A stretch of 31,747 nucleotides of DNA from DAOUMU01 sp034409055 (GCA_034409055.1 DAOUMU010000121.1:1-31747), one strand, 5' to 3'; shown: positions 9,180 through 17,476, counted from the first letter of the stretch. The notes: generated by a model from the sequence alone, not told the origin. Numbers and translations are program-made.

Positions 9180-9250
9180 TCAAGTCTCGCTCCTGAAAGG
9201 GTGTCTGAAAAATGCTTGTAGTGACTAAATCCTGAATTTCCAGACACGCT

Positions 9251-9284
9251 CTGACAATATTGGGGAATCGTGATATACTGTCAA
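9251..9284. promoter_or_regulatory. Overlapping divergent promoters
   Basis: On the plus strand CTGACA (9251-9256), 17 bp, then TATACT (9274-9279) with an extended TG. On the minus strand TTGACA (9284-9279), 17 bp, then AATATT (9261-9256). The two promoters occupy the same 34 bp face to face, so only one can be used at a time. The minus promoter serves the FGGY kinase; the plus one gives a transcript toward 9290. Confidence 0.55.
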
Positions 9285-9285
9285 C

Positions 9286-9420
9286 TAAAGAAAAAATTCC
9301 TCGATGTGAGTAGAGAGGATTTTTGTACGATCGTTCCGACCGGGCAAAGGTTGGCCGGTGGAGTTTGTCCGATATTGTATGACAACCGCACCGCCTGGTC
9401 AAGGGGCGCGGTTTTTGTTT
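9286..9420 (+). ncRNA. Candidate ~130-nt terminated RNA or leader
   Basis: Transcription from the plus promoter would begin near 9286 and meet an intrinsic terminator: stem AACCGC-CC/GG-GCGGTT (9384-9412, one mismatch) followed by a T-rich run to 9420. The interior can fold: CCTC/GAGG near 9299-9318, TACGAT (9328)/ATTGTA (9375) enclosing ACCGG/CCGGT. No good reading frame fills it. It could be a small RNA or a conditional leader for the amidohydrolase gene at 9572. It matches no riboswitch class I recognise. Confidence 0.35.
9384..9420 (+). terminator. Intrinsic terminator
   Basis: A GC-rich stem with outer AACCGC paired to GCGGTT and loop around TGGTCAA is followed by TTTTTGTTTTT. Oriented plus, it sits 150 bp upstream of the amidohydrolase start. 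Confidence 0.6.
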
Positions 9421-9571
9421 TTGGGGGGGATGGCTGAGAGAACAGAAAATAGAGCGAGGATAACGATGTTTAGGATATTTGTTGGAAGGCCGTTAGATAA
9501 ATTCGTCCTGCGAAAGCTGTCGCCAGGCGGCCATCTGGAGCGCGAGGCGAGAATAAGAGAAGGAGAATAAT

Positions 9572-10669
9572 ATGCATAGCTCACTGCACGGAAAATTACT
9601 GATGATGGCTGCAGCGTTGCTGATGGCATGTGCAATTGTAAGGGGCGGTACCATCCCGACTGATGAGCAGCCAGATGAGAACGGCTACATCGACACACAC
9701 GTGCATTTGGACGGCCTATACAGGTCGGGAGGCATGGTGGTCAAGAATTACGAGGCGGCTGCAGAGAATTTAATCGCTCAAATGGACCGTCTAGGCGTTG
9801 CCAAGGCACTCATCATGCCTCCCCCTCAGATCCCCGGACAAACCGGTGTTTCCGACTACCGGGACCTCTTGGGGGGCGTGAGGAAATACCCGGACCGACT
9901 CTTTCTGGTCGCGGGCGGGGATAAGCTCAACCGCCTGATCCATGGCACGGAAGCATCTGCAGTGACCCCAGAAGTCCGAGCTCGGTTCGAGGAAGAGGCC
10001 GAGGAGCTAATTCGCGCTGGCGCCAGGGGATTCGGGGAAATGGGCGCGCTCCACTTTTGCTTCACCGAGGAACACCACTTCGAAGAGGCGCTGCCTGACC
10101 ATCCCTTGTTTCTGCTTTTGGCGGACATCGCAGCACGTCATGACGTTCCCATTGATTTGCACATGGAGGCAGTACCCCAAGATATGGATTTACCTTCTGG
10201 CCTCGATCGCGTATGTTCGAGCAATCCGCCCGTCATCCAGGCAAATATCCCGGCTTTTGAGCGCCTTCTCGCTCATAATCAAGACGCCCGGATCGTTTGG
10301 CAACACATCGGGTGGGACAACACGGGGTATTTGACGATTGAGCTCCTACGACAGCTACTCGGAGTCCATCCCAATCTCTACTTGGCCCTGAGGGTTGAAG
10401 AACGTGAATTCACTATGGGCGGCGACCCGATGCCAAACCGTCTGGTCGATGAGAACTGGAAGGCCCGTCCGGAATGGCTGGAACTGATCGGGAATTTTCC
10501 TGATCGCTTCATGGTCGGGAGCGACGAGTTCTATGGAATTCCTGGACGTACACCCCGTAGGCCGCAATCATTCGAGGAGACGTGGCCCATTCTTGGCCAG
10601 CTTTCGCCTTCTCTGGCCAGGCAAGTCGGCCATGATAACGCCGCTCGGGTCTACAACCTTGATGAGTGA
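9572..10669 (+). CDS. Amidohydrolase (amidohydrolase_2-like), probable lipoprotein
   Basis: This is a 365-residue metal-dependent hydrolase. The N-terminus has a short hydrophobic signal ending LLMAC (C20), a plausible though not ideal lipobox, so the enzyme may be anchored outside the membrane. The TIM-barrel metal motif DTHVHLDG begins at D41, with later IDLHMEA, QHIGWDNTGY and MVGSDEFYG supplying the other histidine and aspartate ligands, as in the amidohydrolase_2 group of decarboxylases and lactonases. The substrate is unknown. AAGGAG precedes the ATG by 8 bases. The 3' end overlaps the convergent kinase-methyltransferase gene by 19 bp. Confidence 0.85.
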   Translation: MHSSLHGKLLMMAAALLMACAIVRGGTIPTDEQPDENGYIDTHVHLDGLYRSGGMVVKNYEAAAENLIAQMDRLGVAKALIMPPPQIPGQTGVSDYRDLLGGVRKYPDRLFLVAGGDKLNRLIHGTEASAVTPEVRARFEEEAEELIRAGARGFGEMGALHFCFTEEHHFEEALPDHPLFLLLADIAARHDVPIDLHMEAVPQDMDLPSGLDRVCSSNPPVIQANIPAFERLLAHNQDARIVWQHIGWDNTGYLTIELLRQLLGVHPNLYLALRVEEREFTMGGDPMPNRLVDENWKARPEWLELIGNFPDRFMVGSDEFYGIPGRTPRRPQSFEETWPILGQLSPSLARQVGHDNAARVYNLDE

Positions 10670-12543
10670 CAATAGTTACGTTCCAAAATTTGGGTAGCAG
10701 AGGCGGGCAGACAGAGGGATACCGCTCTACCATCAAAAATCTGGCCTGCACTCTCCCGGCACGGGGCAGCGCGGGCCACACAAACGTGGTTGATTCCTTC
10801 GGGGTCGCTTGTCCAGGCTATGTTGGCCGGATCAAAACCGCAATAGGCCAGAATATGGGTAAACTCAGGGGGGCTGTAGTAGTTCGCCTTGTACCCGATA
10901 TATTTACCCGAAAGGGCAAAAGCCTGAGGGGTGAAGCAATCGGTAAAGAGGACTCCCCCTGGGGCCAGCAGGTCGCGGCGAATCAGTTTGAGATGATCGA
11001 CCAGGTGGCTCTTGGAGATCCAGCAAGAAAGGCCCACAAATAGGACCATGTCGTACGGTCCTGCTTGTTTGAACGTGTCCCGCATCCCGACCGAGGTCAG
11101 GTCTCCCCGCCCAAATTCAAGACGAATGCCCAGCGCCTGCCCGGTCTGAATCAGCTCCTGTTCGATGTCACCAGCCGGGTCAAGGTCTGAAGCGAGAATG
11201 TGAACCGATTGAGTACCGGTCCACCCCGATTGGGTCAATCGTTCCAGGGGTTGGAACAGGTCAAAGGCGTACCCGCTGGGCGCGGTCATCACCTTGATCG
11301 TCCCGCCAGGCGGTAAGTTGTCCAGACGCTGTCGGATTTCCCTGTGTACGGCCCGCTGCAAAATCTGGAGGCGGTTATAGACAGCCCGGTGGAGCGGATA
11401 GTCCAGGAAGATGGTGTCCAACAGACCGTATTTTTGACTGTCCCGCAGGTAGATGGCCCGCATGACTCTGGCTGAATACCCCTCTCTAAAGAAGAGCCGT
11501 CCCAGTTTCGAGAAGGGGAAGGTCAACTCGTGGGCGCTGCCCCGGTGTAGATGGGGCAAGGTATACCGGACCAGATAGCGGTAACTCAGTACCTTCTTTA
11601 ACATGACAGAAGGTTTCGATAGGGCTTCGCCGGTCGTGCCCAATAGCTCCCGCTCCGCTCCGCCGTCTCTTTGTTGCAGGGGCAGACTACGGACAAAATC
11701 GATCCCCTGGGCCAGGGTTTGGCCGATTGAAAGGTCCGTGACGTCAATCACGGCTGTCCTCGTTTCACCCTGGCGACGACGGAAAAACTCAATCACGCCC
11801 CGGTACATCACTTGAGCCTGGCTCAGATCGTGCAGATTCTCGTGGTGATCGAGGGTCTGGCCTGCGGTCCGCAAGCGAGCCAGGGCAATCTCCGGCTCGA
11901 TATCCAGGAGGATAACCGCATCCGGGAGACGCAAGAGATCGAGCTTAAACTGTTGATCCAACCAGTGCAACCAGCGCATCAATCTCAAGCCGGGTATGGT
12001 TCGCACGATTTCTGGGGGGAGTGGCTGGCCGGCAAAAACGTAATTGTACAGACTTTCGAGGTAGGGCAAGGGGTTAAGGGGCATATCCGTCAGCTTAAGA
12101 TATTCCCTTAAGTTGACGGACAAGGGAGTAGGGGCCGTCGGGTTAGCCTGCAAATCTACGTAGTTGATCACCCGCCCGGCCGCTGAGAACAGTAAGTTAC
12201 CGTCGCTGAAGATCACGTCGGGTTGGTAGGTGGTGGCCAACCCGCTGACAGCCCGCTCTTGCAGAGCAAGTTGGCCTAGCTTCAAAGGCGGATAAAGCCG
12301 TCGCCTGGCAGTGGCGGCCTTGGCCCCTTGCCGGAATAATCGTCCCAGCCGGCTGACAAACATTTCCCGGTCGGGAATGAAACCCGGCCGGAACAGGTCC
12401 TCTGCCGGGGTTTTGCCCCAGCAGTCGTCCCCAACGGCTACAGTGGTCAGGCCTAATTCGGCGGCGACCAGGTTAGCCAGGGCCGGGGTGATGGTACTTT
12501 TACCGCTGCCGTCAATACCGATGAGGCTAATGTACAGGCTCAT
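10651..12543 (-). CDS. Thymidylate-kinase-like / SAM methyltransferase fusion
   Basis: This 630-residue two-domain protein has a P-loop nucleotide or nucleoside-phosphate kinase at residues 1-290: Walker A GIDGSGKST (9-17) and DAVILLDIEPEIALARL (208-224), as in dTMP kinase, but larger than the usual 210 residues. Residues about 385-592 look like a class I methyltransferase: a motif I position with VMTAPSGYAFDL (418-429, not the usual GxGxG), acidic ASDLDPAG (451-458) and the LLAPGGVLFTDCF strand pair (525-537). The last 35 residues look unconserved and run into the opposite gene. It lies 89 bp after the DAG-kinase-like gene in a minus-strand series. Neither substrate can be assigned, and the methyl-transfer call rests on fold-level motifs only. 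Confidence 0.7.
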   Translation of the reverse strand: MSLYISLIGIDGSGKSTITPALANLVAAELGLTTVAVGDDCWGKTPAEDLFRPGFIPDREMFVSRLGRLFRQGAKAATARRRLYPPLKLGQLALQERAVSGLATTYQPDVIFSDGNLLFSAAGRVINYVDLQANPTAPTPLSVNLREYLKLTDMPLNPLPYLESLYNYVFAGQPLPPEIVRTIPGLRLMRWLHWLDQQFKLDLLRLPDAVILLDIEPEIALARLRTAGQTLDHHENLHDLSQAQVMYRGVIEFFRRRQGETRTAVIDVTDLSIGQTLAQGIDFVRSLPLQQRDGGAERELLGTTGEALSKPSVMLKKVLSYRYLVRYTLPHLHRGSAHELTFPFSKLGRLFFREGYSARVMRAIYLRDSQKYGLLDTIFLDYPLHRAVYNRLQILQRAVHREIRQRLDNLPPGGTIKVMTAPSGYAFDLFQPLERLTQSGWTGTQSVHILASDLDPAGDIEQELIQTGQALGIRLEFGRGDLTSVGMRDTFKQAGPYDMVLFVGLSCWISKSHLVDHLKLIRRDLLAPGGVLFTDCFTPQAFALSGKYIGYKANYYSPPEFTHILAYCGFDPANIAWTSDPEGINHVCVARAAPCRESAGQIFDGRAVSLCLPASATQILERNYCHSSRL

Positions 12544-12592
12544 TAATTTCCCTTTCTTTTGCCCAAGATGTAGAAAGTAGAGCCATGCGTCA

Positions 12593-12614
12593 GCGGGGCA
12601 TAGGGATGCCCCGC
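12593..12614. repeat. Hairpin repeat, core GCATAGGGATGC
   Basis: A perfect 9-bp stem, GCGGGGCAT and ATGCCCCGC, closes an AGGG loop. The same loop and inner stem recur at 23054-23073 and, inverted, at 31083-31098 with different but still paired outer bases. It lies between two minus-strand genes. Confidence 0.7.
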
Positions 12615-12648
12615 CTACGTTTCGTATCGAGCCTACGTTTCGTATCGA
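12613..12648. repeat. 18-bp tandem duplication at the 3' end of the DAG-kinase-like gene
   Basis: GCCTACGTTTCGTATCGA occurs twice back to back (12613-12630 and 12631-12648). The second copy encodes the last residues and stop of the minus-strand gene ending at 12633. Confidence 0.75.
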
Positions 12649-13772
12649 GTATTAATCTGCCCCACACTTTCCTCTCTGGGTAAAGCACCCGTCACAAACC
12701 TGATCAGGGTGGCTACGTCGAAGCTAATTCGATCTGGGGCGGTGAAGGTGTCTTCATCCAGGGCCAGGGTGGTCTGGCCGTTCTCTAAAAACAGGATCTC
12801 TATTGGCCGCTCAGGCGTGATTTCGTATTTGCGAACGCAGTCATTCAGATTTGGCCAACTCAACAAGGTCGAAAGGGTCTGGCCGCGTCCGGCTTGGGGC
12901 AGGAGACAAAGGACCAGGCGGGGTTCATCAACAGCACAGCCTCCCTGGAAGGGGAGTTGCGGAAAATCAAAGTTAATCAGGATCCCGGAAAATAAGCGGA
13001 AGCGCTCACAGTGCCCGTCGTATCTGACTTCGACCAATTCAGCCTGCCCGGGCTGGAGCATACATTTCATGGCCCGTACCAGGCTGAAGGCGATGTATTG
13101 AAAGGTATTGATGTTTTCCAGGGGCACCCCTCGAGCGGCCCACTGCATCAATCTGACGTGTTTTTCCCGCCAACGTTTGATATCGTCAGGCACACGGGCA
13201 AATTGTCCAACCCCGCCCATCGTCAGTCCGTAGGCGACCCAGGTGTGGCCGTCAGGGTAATGAAAAGTGCATCGGTAGACACAACAGGGGGAGTGCCGTC
13301 CGGTGAAGAGGTCATCAGCGATGCCTCGCAGGGCCGCCAGCGGTTCCCTGGGTAAGCCAAAGTGTCTGGGGAGCAGGTTTCCTGAGCCCAGGCGCAAGGT
13401 GCTAATCTGAACATCATCCGGCTGAACCGTCCCTTTTTTGACTTCTGCCAGCAGGCCCTGGACCAGGGCCCGGTTGGTACCACCGCCACCGCCTGATAAT
13501 AGCAACCAGGGGCCTGGGAACGAAGTCAGAAAATCCTGGGTAACCTGTATGACTTCGTCGTGTGCAGTCGTAATTGTAACCATACGCCTGGTAATCGGGG
13601 CGAAGTAATGGTGGAACCCGGCTTGCAAGCGTTTAAGCTCTGCCCTGGTCCGGCCATTGCCAGAGGGTTTATTGACGACCAACAGGGCTGAGGCAATCTT
13701 TTGTTTTTGGTAGCTTTTGGTTCGAAGTTGTCTGTCCCAATTGACAACTTTGGTGGGCTGCATTATCGTCAT
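12633..13772 (-). CDS. Diacylglycerol-kinase-like lipid kinase with altered GGDGT motif
   Basis: This protein of about 379 residues belongs to the DAG kinase / NAD kinase fold. It has the opening VVNKPSGNGR, a glycine-rich LLLSGGGGGTNRAL where family members have GGDGT, and RLGSGNLLPRHFGLP in place of the GTGND motif. Family enzymes phosphorylate lipids such as diacylglycerol or sphingoid bases; the missing aspartate may mean no kinase activity or another role. The frame opens at 13784, but the ATG at 13772 is chosen because GGAG lies 6 bases upstream. It overlaps the glpD 3' end by 104 bp, so translation is probably coupled. Confidence 0.75.
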   Translation of the reverse strand: MTIMQPTKVVNWDRQLRTKSYQKQKIASALLVVNKPSGNGRTRAELKRLQAGFHHYFAPITRRMVTITTAHDEVIQVTQDFLTSFPGPWLLLSGGGGGTNRALVQGLLAEVKKGTVQPDDVQISTLRLGSGNLLPRHFGLPREPLAALRGIADDLFTGRHSPCCVYRCTFHYPDGHTWVAYGLTMGGVGQFARVPDDIKRWREKHVRLMQWAARGVPLENINTFQYIAFSLVRAMKCMLQPGQAELVEVRYDGHCERFRLFSGILINFDFPQLPFQGGCAVDEPRLVLCLLPQAGRGQTLSTLLSWPNLNDCVRKYEITPERPIEILFLENGQTTLALDEDTFTAPDRISFDVATLIRFVTGALPREESVGQINTRYET

Positions 13773-15549
13773 TGTCGTCTCCATCGTAACTGAATTTATG
13801 TCTACCGTCCCGCCAGCGGCGGCTGGTGGCCACCGCCTGCCGATAGGCGGCTACCTGAGCGGCTCGTTCTGCGGGTGTCCAGCCCAACTCGGCGACCATC
13901 AAATCGGCCATGGCTTGGACAGCCCCCAATCCCTGGTCGGCGGCCCGAGTCATAACATGGGTCCGGCGGTCCAGAATATCAGTCAGGGTGAGGGCCATTT
14001 CCTGGCGGATGGCGTGCACCACCTGGGCCTTGATGACCGGCAAGTCGGGCGTGATACACTCGGCCAAAGTTGGCTGTTCGGCCAGGAGCATCAGGACCTG
14101 GCTGACTTCGCTGCCATACGTGGTCACCAGATACCCGGTCACTTCGTCCGGCAATCCACTCCCGGCGGCGATTGCTGCTTGTTGTTGGGCTTGATAAGTG
14201 TGCCAATCGTCCACCTCGCCACCGGGAAGAGGAGGCGAAGGGTCATTCTTAACCTCAGCGGGGAATGTGTGGTATTCATAGGCCAGGATGTGAGCCACTT
14301 CGTTGACCGCTGCCCGGGCCATGGGCCGGTGGGTGGTGAATTTACCGCCGGCGATGGCTATCAAACCTGGTCTGACTTCGCTGATACGATGCTGGCGTGA
14401 TCGGGTATCGTTAGAGCGTGACCAGATATGAGGCCAGCAGTCTCTACGTTCCCTGATCAGGGGACGTACACCAGCGTAGGTGCTGATCACATCGTCTTCA
14501 CTCAAACGAGCGGATGGGAAAGCGTTTTGAGCGGCTTCCAAAATGTAGGTAACATCCTCTGAGGTAGCGAAGAGTTCGTCCGGGTCTCCGCTGTAGTCGG
14601 TGTCGGTTGTGCCAATGATCGCCCGGCTGCCCCAGGGAACAAGAAACATGAACCGTCCGTCGCCAGGGGCGTTGAAGGTGAGGGCGGCCTGGCTGGATAA
14701 CCGCTCCCGGCTAACAACAATGTGGGCTCCTTTCGTTGGGTGCAGCCAGGACTGTACTGATCTCCCGGCCAATGACAACAGTTTATCGGTCCATGGCCCG
14801 ACGGCGCTCATAACAATACGAGCCCGAACTTCTACCTCTACCCCACTTCGCCGGTCACAAACCTGGGCTCCAACCACCCGGCTTCTGGTCTGTAGCAACC
14901 CTATCACCTTGGTATAGTTGGCCAGGACTGCGCCAGCTCGATGAGCATCAAGGAGAGTGACCAGAGTCAGTCGGGCGTCGTCGGTGCCGCAATCATAATA
15001 ACGAGCGGCTCCGAGCAAGTCGTGGGACTTTAGAAGCGGTTCCTCAGCCAGGATACGGTTTGCTGAGTACATACGATGACCGGGCCATAGCCGTTGGCCA
15101 GACCATAAAGAGTGACCCGGGATGTGGTGAAAGGTAGCCAGGGCATCGTAGAGCCACATGGCCGTGCGAATTTGCCCCAGGGACCGAAACCCATTTCGAT
15201 AAACGGGCAGCACAAAGGGCAAGGGCCAAACCAGGTGAGGAGCCAGTTCGAGCAGCCTGTCTCGTTGGTGGCAAGCTTCAAGAACCAGACCAAACTTCAA
15301 TGTCGCCAGGTAGCGGAGACCACCGTGTATCAGTTTGGATGATCTGCTACTGGTGCCGCTGGCAAAATCTCCTTGTTCTACCAGGGCCACTTTGTAACCA
15401 CGCCGGGCGGCCTCGTTGGCAATTGCGGCCCCGGTGATACCACCACCAATCACCAAAAGGTCGAAGGTTTCTTGGGCTAATCGGATGAGATTGAGGTTTC
15501 GTGTTTCGGCTGAGAAGTTCGCGGCAGGTAAAGTCGTTTGGTTTTCCAT
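13669..15549 (-). CDS. glpD: FAD-dependent glycerol-3-phosphate dehydrogenase
   Basis: This 626-residue flavoprotein oxidises sn-glycerol 3-phosphate to dihydroxyacetone phosphate and passes electrons to the quinone pool at the membrane. It shows the FAD site DLLVIGGGITGAAIANEAARRGYKVALVE near the N-terminus, then SGTSSRSSKLIHGGLRYL, PTKGAHIVVSR and the later AGGKFTTHRPMA. The C-terminal alpha domain (about 490-580) is present. The final 45 residues, rich in D, N and Q, are unlike the family and lie in the overlap with the next gene. ATG at 15549 is preferred over TTG at 15555; no clear ribosome site is seen. The promoter and a palindromic site lie just upstream, divergent from the XRE-receiver gene. 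Confidence 0.92.
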   Translation of the reverse strand: MENQTTLPAANFSAETRNLNLIRLAQETFDLLVIGGGITGAAIANEAARRGYKVALVEQGDFASGTSSRSSKLIHGGLRYLATLKFGLVLEACHQRDRLLELAPHLVWPLPFVLPVYRNGFRSLGQIRTAMWLYDALATFHHIPGHSLWSGQRLWPGHRMYSANRILAEEPLLKSHDLLGAARYYDCGTDDARLTLVTLLDAHRAGAVLANYTKVIGLLQTRSRVVGAQVCDRRSGVEVEVRARIVMSAVGPWTDKLLSLAGRSVQSWLHPTKGAHIVVSRERLSSQAALTFNAPGDGRFMFLVPWGSRAIIGTTDTDYSGDPDELFATSEDVTYILEAAQNAFPSARLSEDDVISTYAGVRPLIRERRDCWPHIWSRSNDTRSRQHRISEVRPGLIAIAGGKFTTHRPMARAAVNEVAHILAYEYHTFPAEVKNDPSPPLPGGEVDDWHTYQAQQQAAIAAGSGLPDEVTGYLVTTYGSEVSQVLMLLAEQPTLAECITPDLPVIKAQVVHAIRQEMALTLTDILDRRTHVMTRAADQGLGAVQAMADLMVAELGWTPAERAAQVAAYRQAVATSRRWRDGRHKFSYDGDDNDDNAAHQSCQLGQTTSNQKLPKTKDCLSPVGRQ

Positions 15550-15556
15550 AATCAAA

Positions 15557-15576
15557 ATACATATTACAATGTGTAT
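15557..15576. promoter_or_regulatory. Palindromic operator candidate in the glpD 5' leader
   Basis: ATACATATTACAATGTGTAT is a 9-2-9 inverted repeat with one mismatch. Its first 12 bases recur exactly, inverted, at 15696-15707 in front of the divergent regulator. It lies 8 bases upstream of the glpD ATG, inside its leader. Confidence 0.55.
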
Positions 15577-15600
15577 TGGTTAATCACTATGAGTATATGT

Positions 15601-15629
15601 ATATTAGTCCATGTTTGGTGAAAAGTCAA
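15601..15629 (-). promoter_or_regulatory. Probable glpD promoter
   Basis: On the minus strand TTGACT (15629-15624), 17 bp, then TAATAT (15606-15601). The start would be near 15594, leaving the palindrome at 15557-15576 between transcription start and the gene. Confidence 0.45.
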
Positions 15630-15667
15630 CTTAAAAAATGGCTTTTTCGACAAATTTTAAGCTTTCT

Positions 15668-15708
15668 TTGCAAATTATTATTGTTACCTGTATACTGTAA
15701 TATGTATA
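15668..15708 (+). promoter_or_regulatory. Promoter and operator of the XRE-receiver gene
   Basis: TTGCAA (15668-15673), 17 bp, then TATACT (15691-15696). The near-palindrome TATACTGTAATATGTATA (15691-15708) overlaps the -10 and contains TGTAATATGTAT, the inverse of the glpD-side site, so one protein may bind both. Confidence 0.5.
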
Positions 15709-15718
15709 GGGAGAGGCG

Positions 15719-16498
15719 ATGTCTAAATTCGTTGATTGGTTAAAAACTGAGTGGGAAGCTTTGGAGAGGAAGCAGGGGAAGAAATTCAGTACCCGGCGGC
15801 TTTCCATAGAGGCCGGTTTAAGTCCAAACACTCTGTACCAGTTGCTGAACCATCCAGAGGTCAAGCCCAGCCCGGAAACTTGCCACAAACTGGCCGACTT
15901 CTTCGGCGTTGAGCCCCTCTTTGTGCTAGAAATAGCCGGGTACGTGCCGGCCAAAGAGGTCAGCGAGACTGCCTCGGAGTTGGAAACCGCTCTGCAAAGG
16001 AGTGACCTGCAAAAGCTACTCCTCAGCGCCCAGGATTTATCCTCGACTGAGGTGCAACTTGTCCAGCAGATGGTCGATCAATTCAGGATCAAACGTCGGG
16101 AAGAAGCAGGGCAAGATGTAGCCAGTGGCGCTGCCGTGGCTCTGGTCGTCGACGATACACCCGATGCCCGGGCCACCTATGTGGAGATGTTGCGATTCGC
16201 CGGTCTGAAGGTTCTGGAAGCCACTGATGGCCAAAACGCCCTCGAGCTAATTGAAACCAGTGGGGCCTTGATTGACGTGGTGTTGATGGATTACCGGATG
16301 CCGCGCATGGATGGTGTCGAGGCCACCCGGGAGATTCGCAAGCATTTCCCGGACCTGCCGATTCTCTTCGTTTCCGCCTGGAATGTGCCGGAGATGAAAG
16401 AAGCCGCCTTCGAGGCCGGGGCAGCGGAATACCTGGTGGCGCCAGTGGATTATGACCGATTGATTGAGGCAGTGTCGCAGGTGCGGCACAAAACTTAA
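15719..16498 (+). CDS. XRE helix-turn-helix / response-receiver fusion regulator
   Basis: This 259-residue protein has an XRE-type DNA-binding domain at residues 5-75 (FSTRRLSIEAGLSPNTLYQLLNHPEV), a linker of about 60 residues that may be helical, and a receiver domain at 139-257. The receiver has acidic pocket D145/D146, phospho-acceptor D191 (VLMDYRMPRMDG) and S219, but the conserved lysine before proline is A241 (YLVAPVD). Loss of that lysine usually weakens or changes phosphorylation signalling. No histidine kinase is nearby. AGGGAGAGG precedes the ATG. It is divergent from glpD, with shared palindromes between them, so it is the obvious candidate regulator of the glpD unit and of itself. 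Confidence 0.9.
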   Translation: MSKFVDWLKTEWEALERKQGKKFSTRRLSIEAGLSPNTLYQLLNHPEVKPSPETCHKLADFFGVEPLFVLEIAGYVPAKEVSETASELETALQRSDLQKLLLSAQDLSSTEVQLVQQMVDQFRIKRREEAGQDVASGAAVALVVDDTPDARATYVEMLRFAGLKVLEATDGQNALELIETSGALIDVVLMDYRMPRMDGVEATREIRKHFPDLPILFVSAWNVPEMKEAAFEAGAAEYLVAPVDYDRLIEAVSQVRHKT

Positions 16499-16515
16499 AG
16501 CGTAAAATAGATCGT

Positions 16516-17457
16516 TTATTGAAGCAAATCTCCTGGTTCCAGGCCAAGTTTATGACATAACTGCGGCATAGATAACTCACCAGACTGGTCGAGCTTTACC
16601 TGGCGGAGGTACAAGGTACTTTTACCCGTGGCTACAGTACAGCCGGTCCGGCCTATTCGAATCAGTGTACCAGGAGGCGCATCGCTTCGACTGGTGACCA
16701 CCCTGGCGTCTATGAAAAAGACCCGCTGGCCGGCTATATCGCAGAAGCACCGGCCTGGCGTCGTCTGAATCCAACGGCGCAGTTGCCCGGCATCCTGAGA
16801 CCAGTCAAGTCTGAAATTTTCCTCATGCACCGATGAATAGTAAAACGCTCCAGATTCAGGCTGGGGCGTGCGGTGAAGCGTGCCTTGTTCGGCATCTTCG
16901 ATCAGCCGGGCTACCAGGTCAACACTCCGATCCATAATCCGGTCATACAGGCTGGTTACCGAGTCCTGTTTGCGGGTTCGCACCCGTACCTGATAGAGAA
17001 TGTCGCCCGTGTCGAAATTCGGGTCCATCACATGCACCGTCAGGCCGGTCCAACGTTCGCCATTCCGCAAGGCCCAGAACACCGGGTGCTTGCCGCGGTA
17101 GGCGGGGAGCAACGAAGCGTGAAAGTTGGCTGCCAGGATTCGAGGCACCGACAGGAGTGGCTCCTTCAGCAGGTACATATATCCAACTGCCATAAACAGA
17201 TCGGGCGAGCAATCGCTTATCGTCTCCACAAATTCCGGCCGGTTGGGGTTGAGGGGCTCAAACACTGGCACCCCCTGCTGAAGCGCAACCTCGACAAAAC
17301 TTGGGTAGTTGGCCCTGGCAGGGTTCGTTGACGTCCGCTTTGAGGACGGTACATCAACGACCCCTACCAGTTTAGCCGGCGTTTGGGTCAGCGCCTGAAA
17401 ATGGCGGTTGCTGAAGATGCTTTGGGAATTGCCAAAGAAAGTCACTCTCAGCGTCAT
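16516..17457 (-). CDS. Formyltransferase family protein (Fmt/PurN fold)
   Basis: This 313-residue protein has a formyl-transferase N-domain. Catalytic residues are visible: N111 and H113 in NFHASLLPAYRG and D149 in DPNFDTGDILYQ, the N-H-D set of PurN, Fmt and ArnA. The C-terminal third (EENFRLDWSQDAGQLRRWIQTTPGRCFCDIAGQRVFFIDA) resembles the Fmt C-domain, but the gene is not in an fmt-def context. It is thus likely a paralog acting on an amine or amino sugar with formyl-tetrahydrofolate. It begins 19 bp after the TIM-barrel gene stop, with GAGG 5 bases before the ATG, so it is probably the third gene of the Tm-1-like operon. Confidence 0.82.
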   Translation of the reverse strand: MTLRVTFFGNSQSIFSNRHFQALTQTPAKLVGVVDVPSSKRTSTNPARANYPSFVEVALQQGVPVFEPLNPNRPEFVETISDCSPDLFMAVGYMYLLKEPLLSVPRILAANFHASLLPAYRGKHPVFWALRNGERWTGLTVHVMDPNFDTGDILYQVRVRTRKQDSVTSLYDRIMDRSVDLVARLIEDAEQGTLHRTPQPESGAFYYSSVHEENFRLDWSQDAGQLRRWIQTTPGRCFCDIAGQRVFFIDARVVTSRSDAPPGTLIRIGRTGCTVATGKSTLYLRQVKLDQSGELSMPQLCHKLGLEPGDLLQ

Positions 17458-17476
17458 AATGCCTCAACAAGCACCA

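Noticed and set aside
9358..9570. Possible 70-residue gene before the amidohydrolase
   Set aside because: It runs across the intrinsic terminator, lacks a ribosome site and has no recognisable features.
16516..17457. Calling the formyltransferase the housekeeping fmt
   Set aside because: It is not beside def or other translation genes, and its context is a catabolic operon; the N-H-D motif only fixes the fold.
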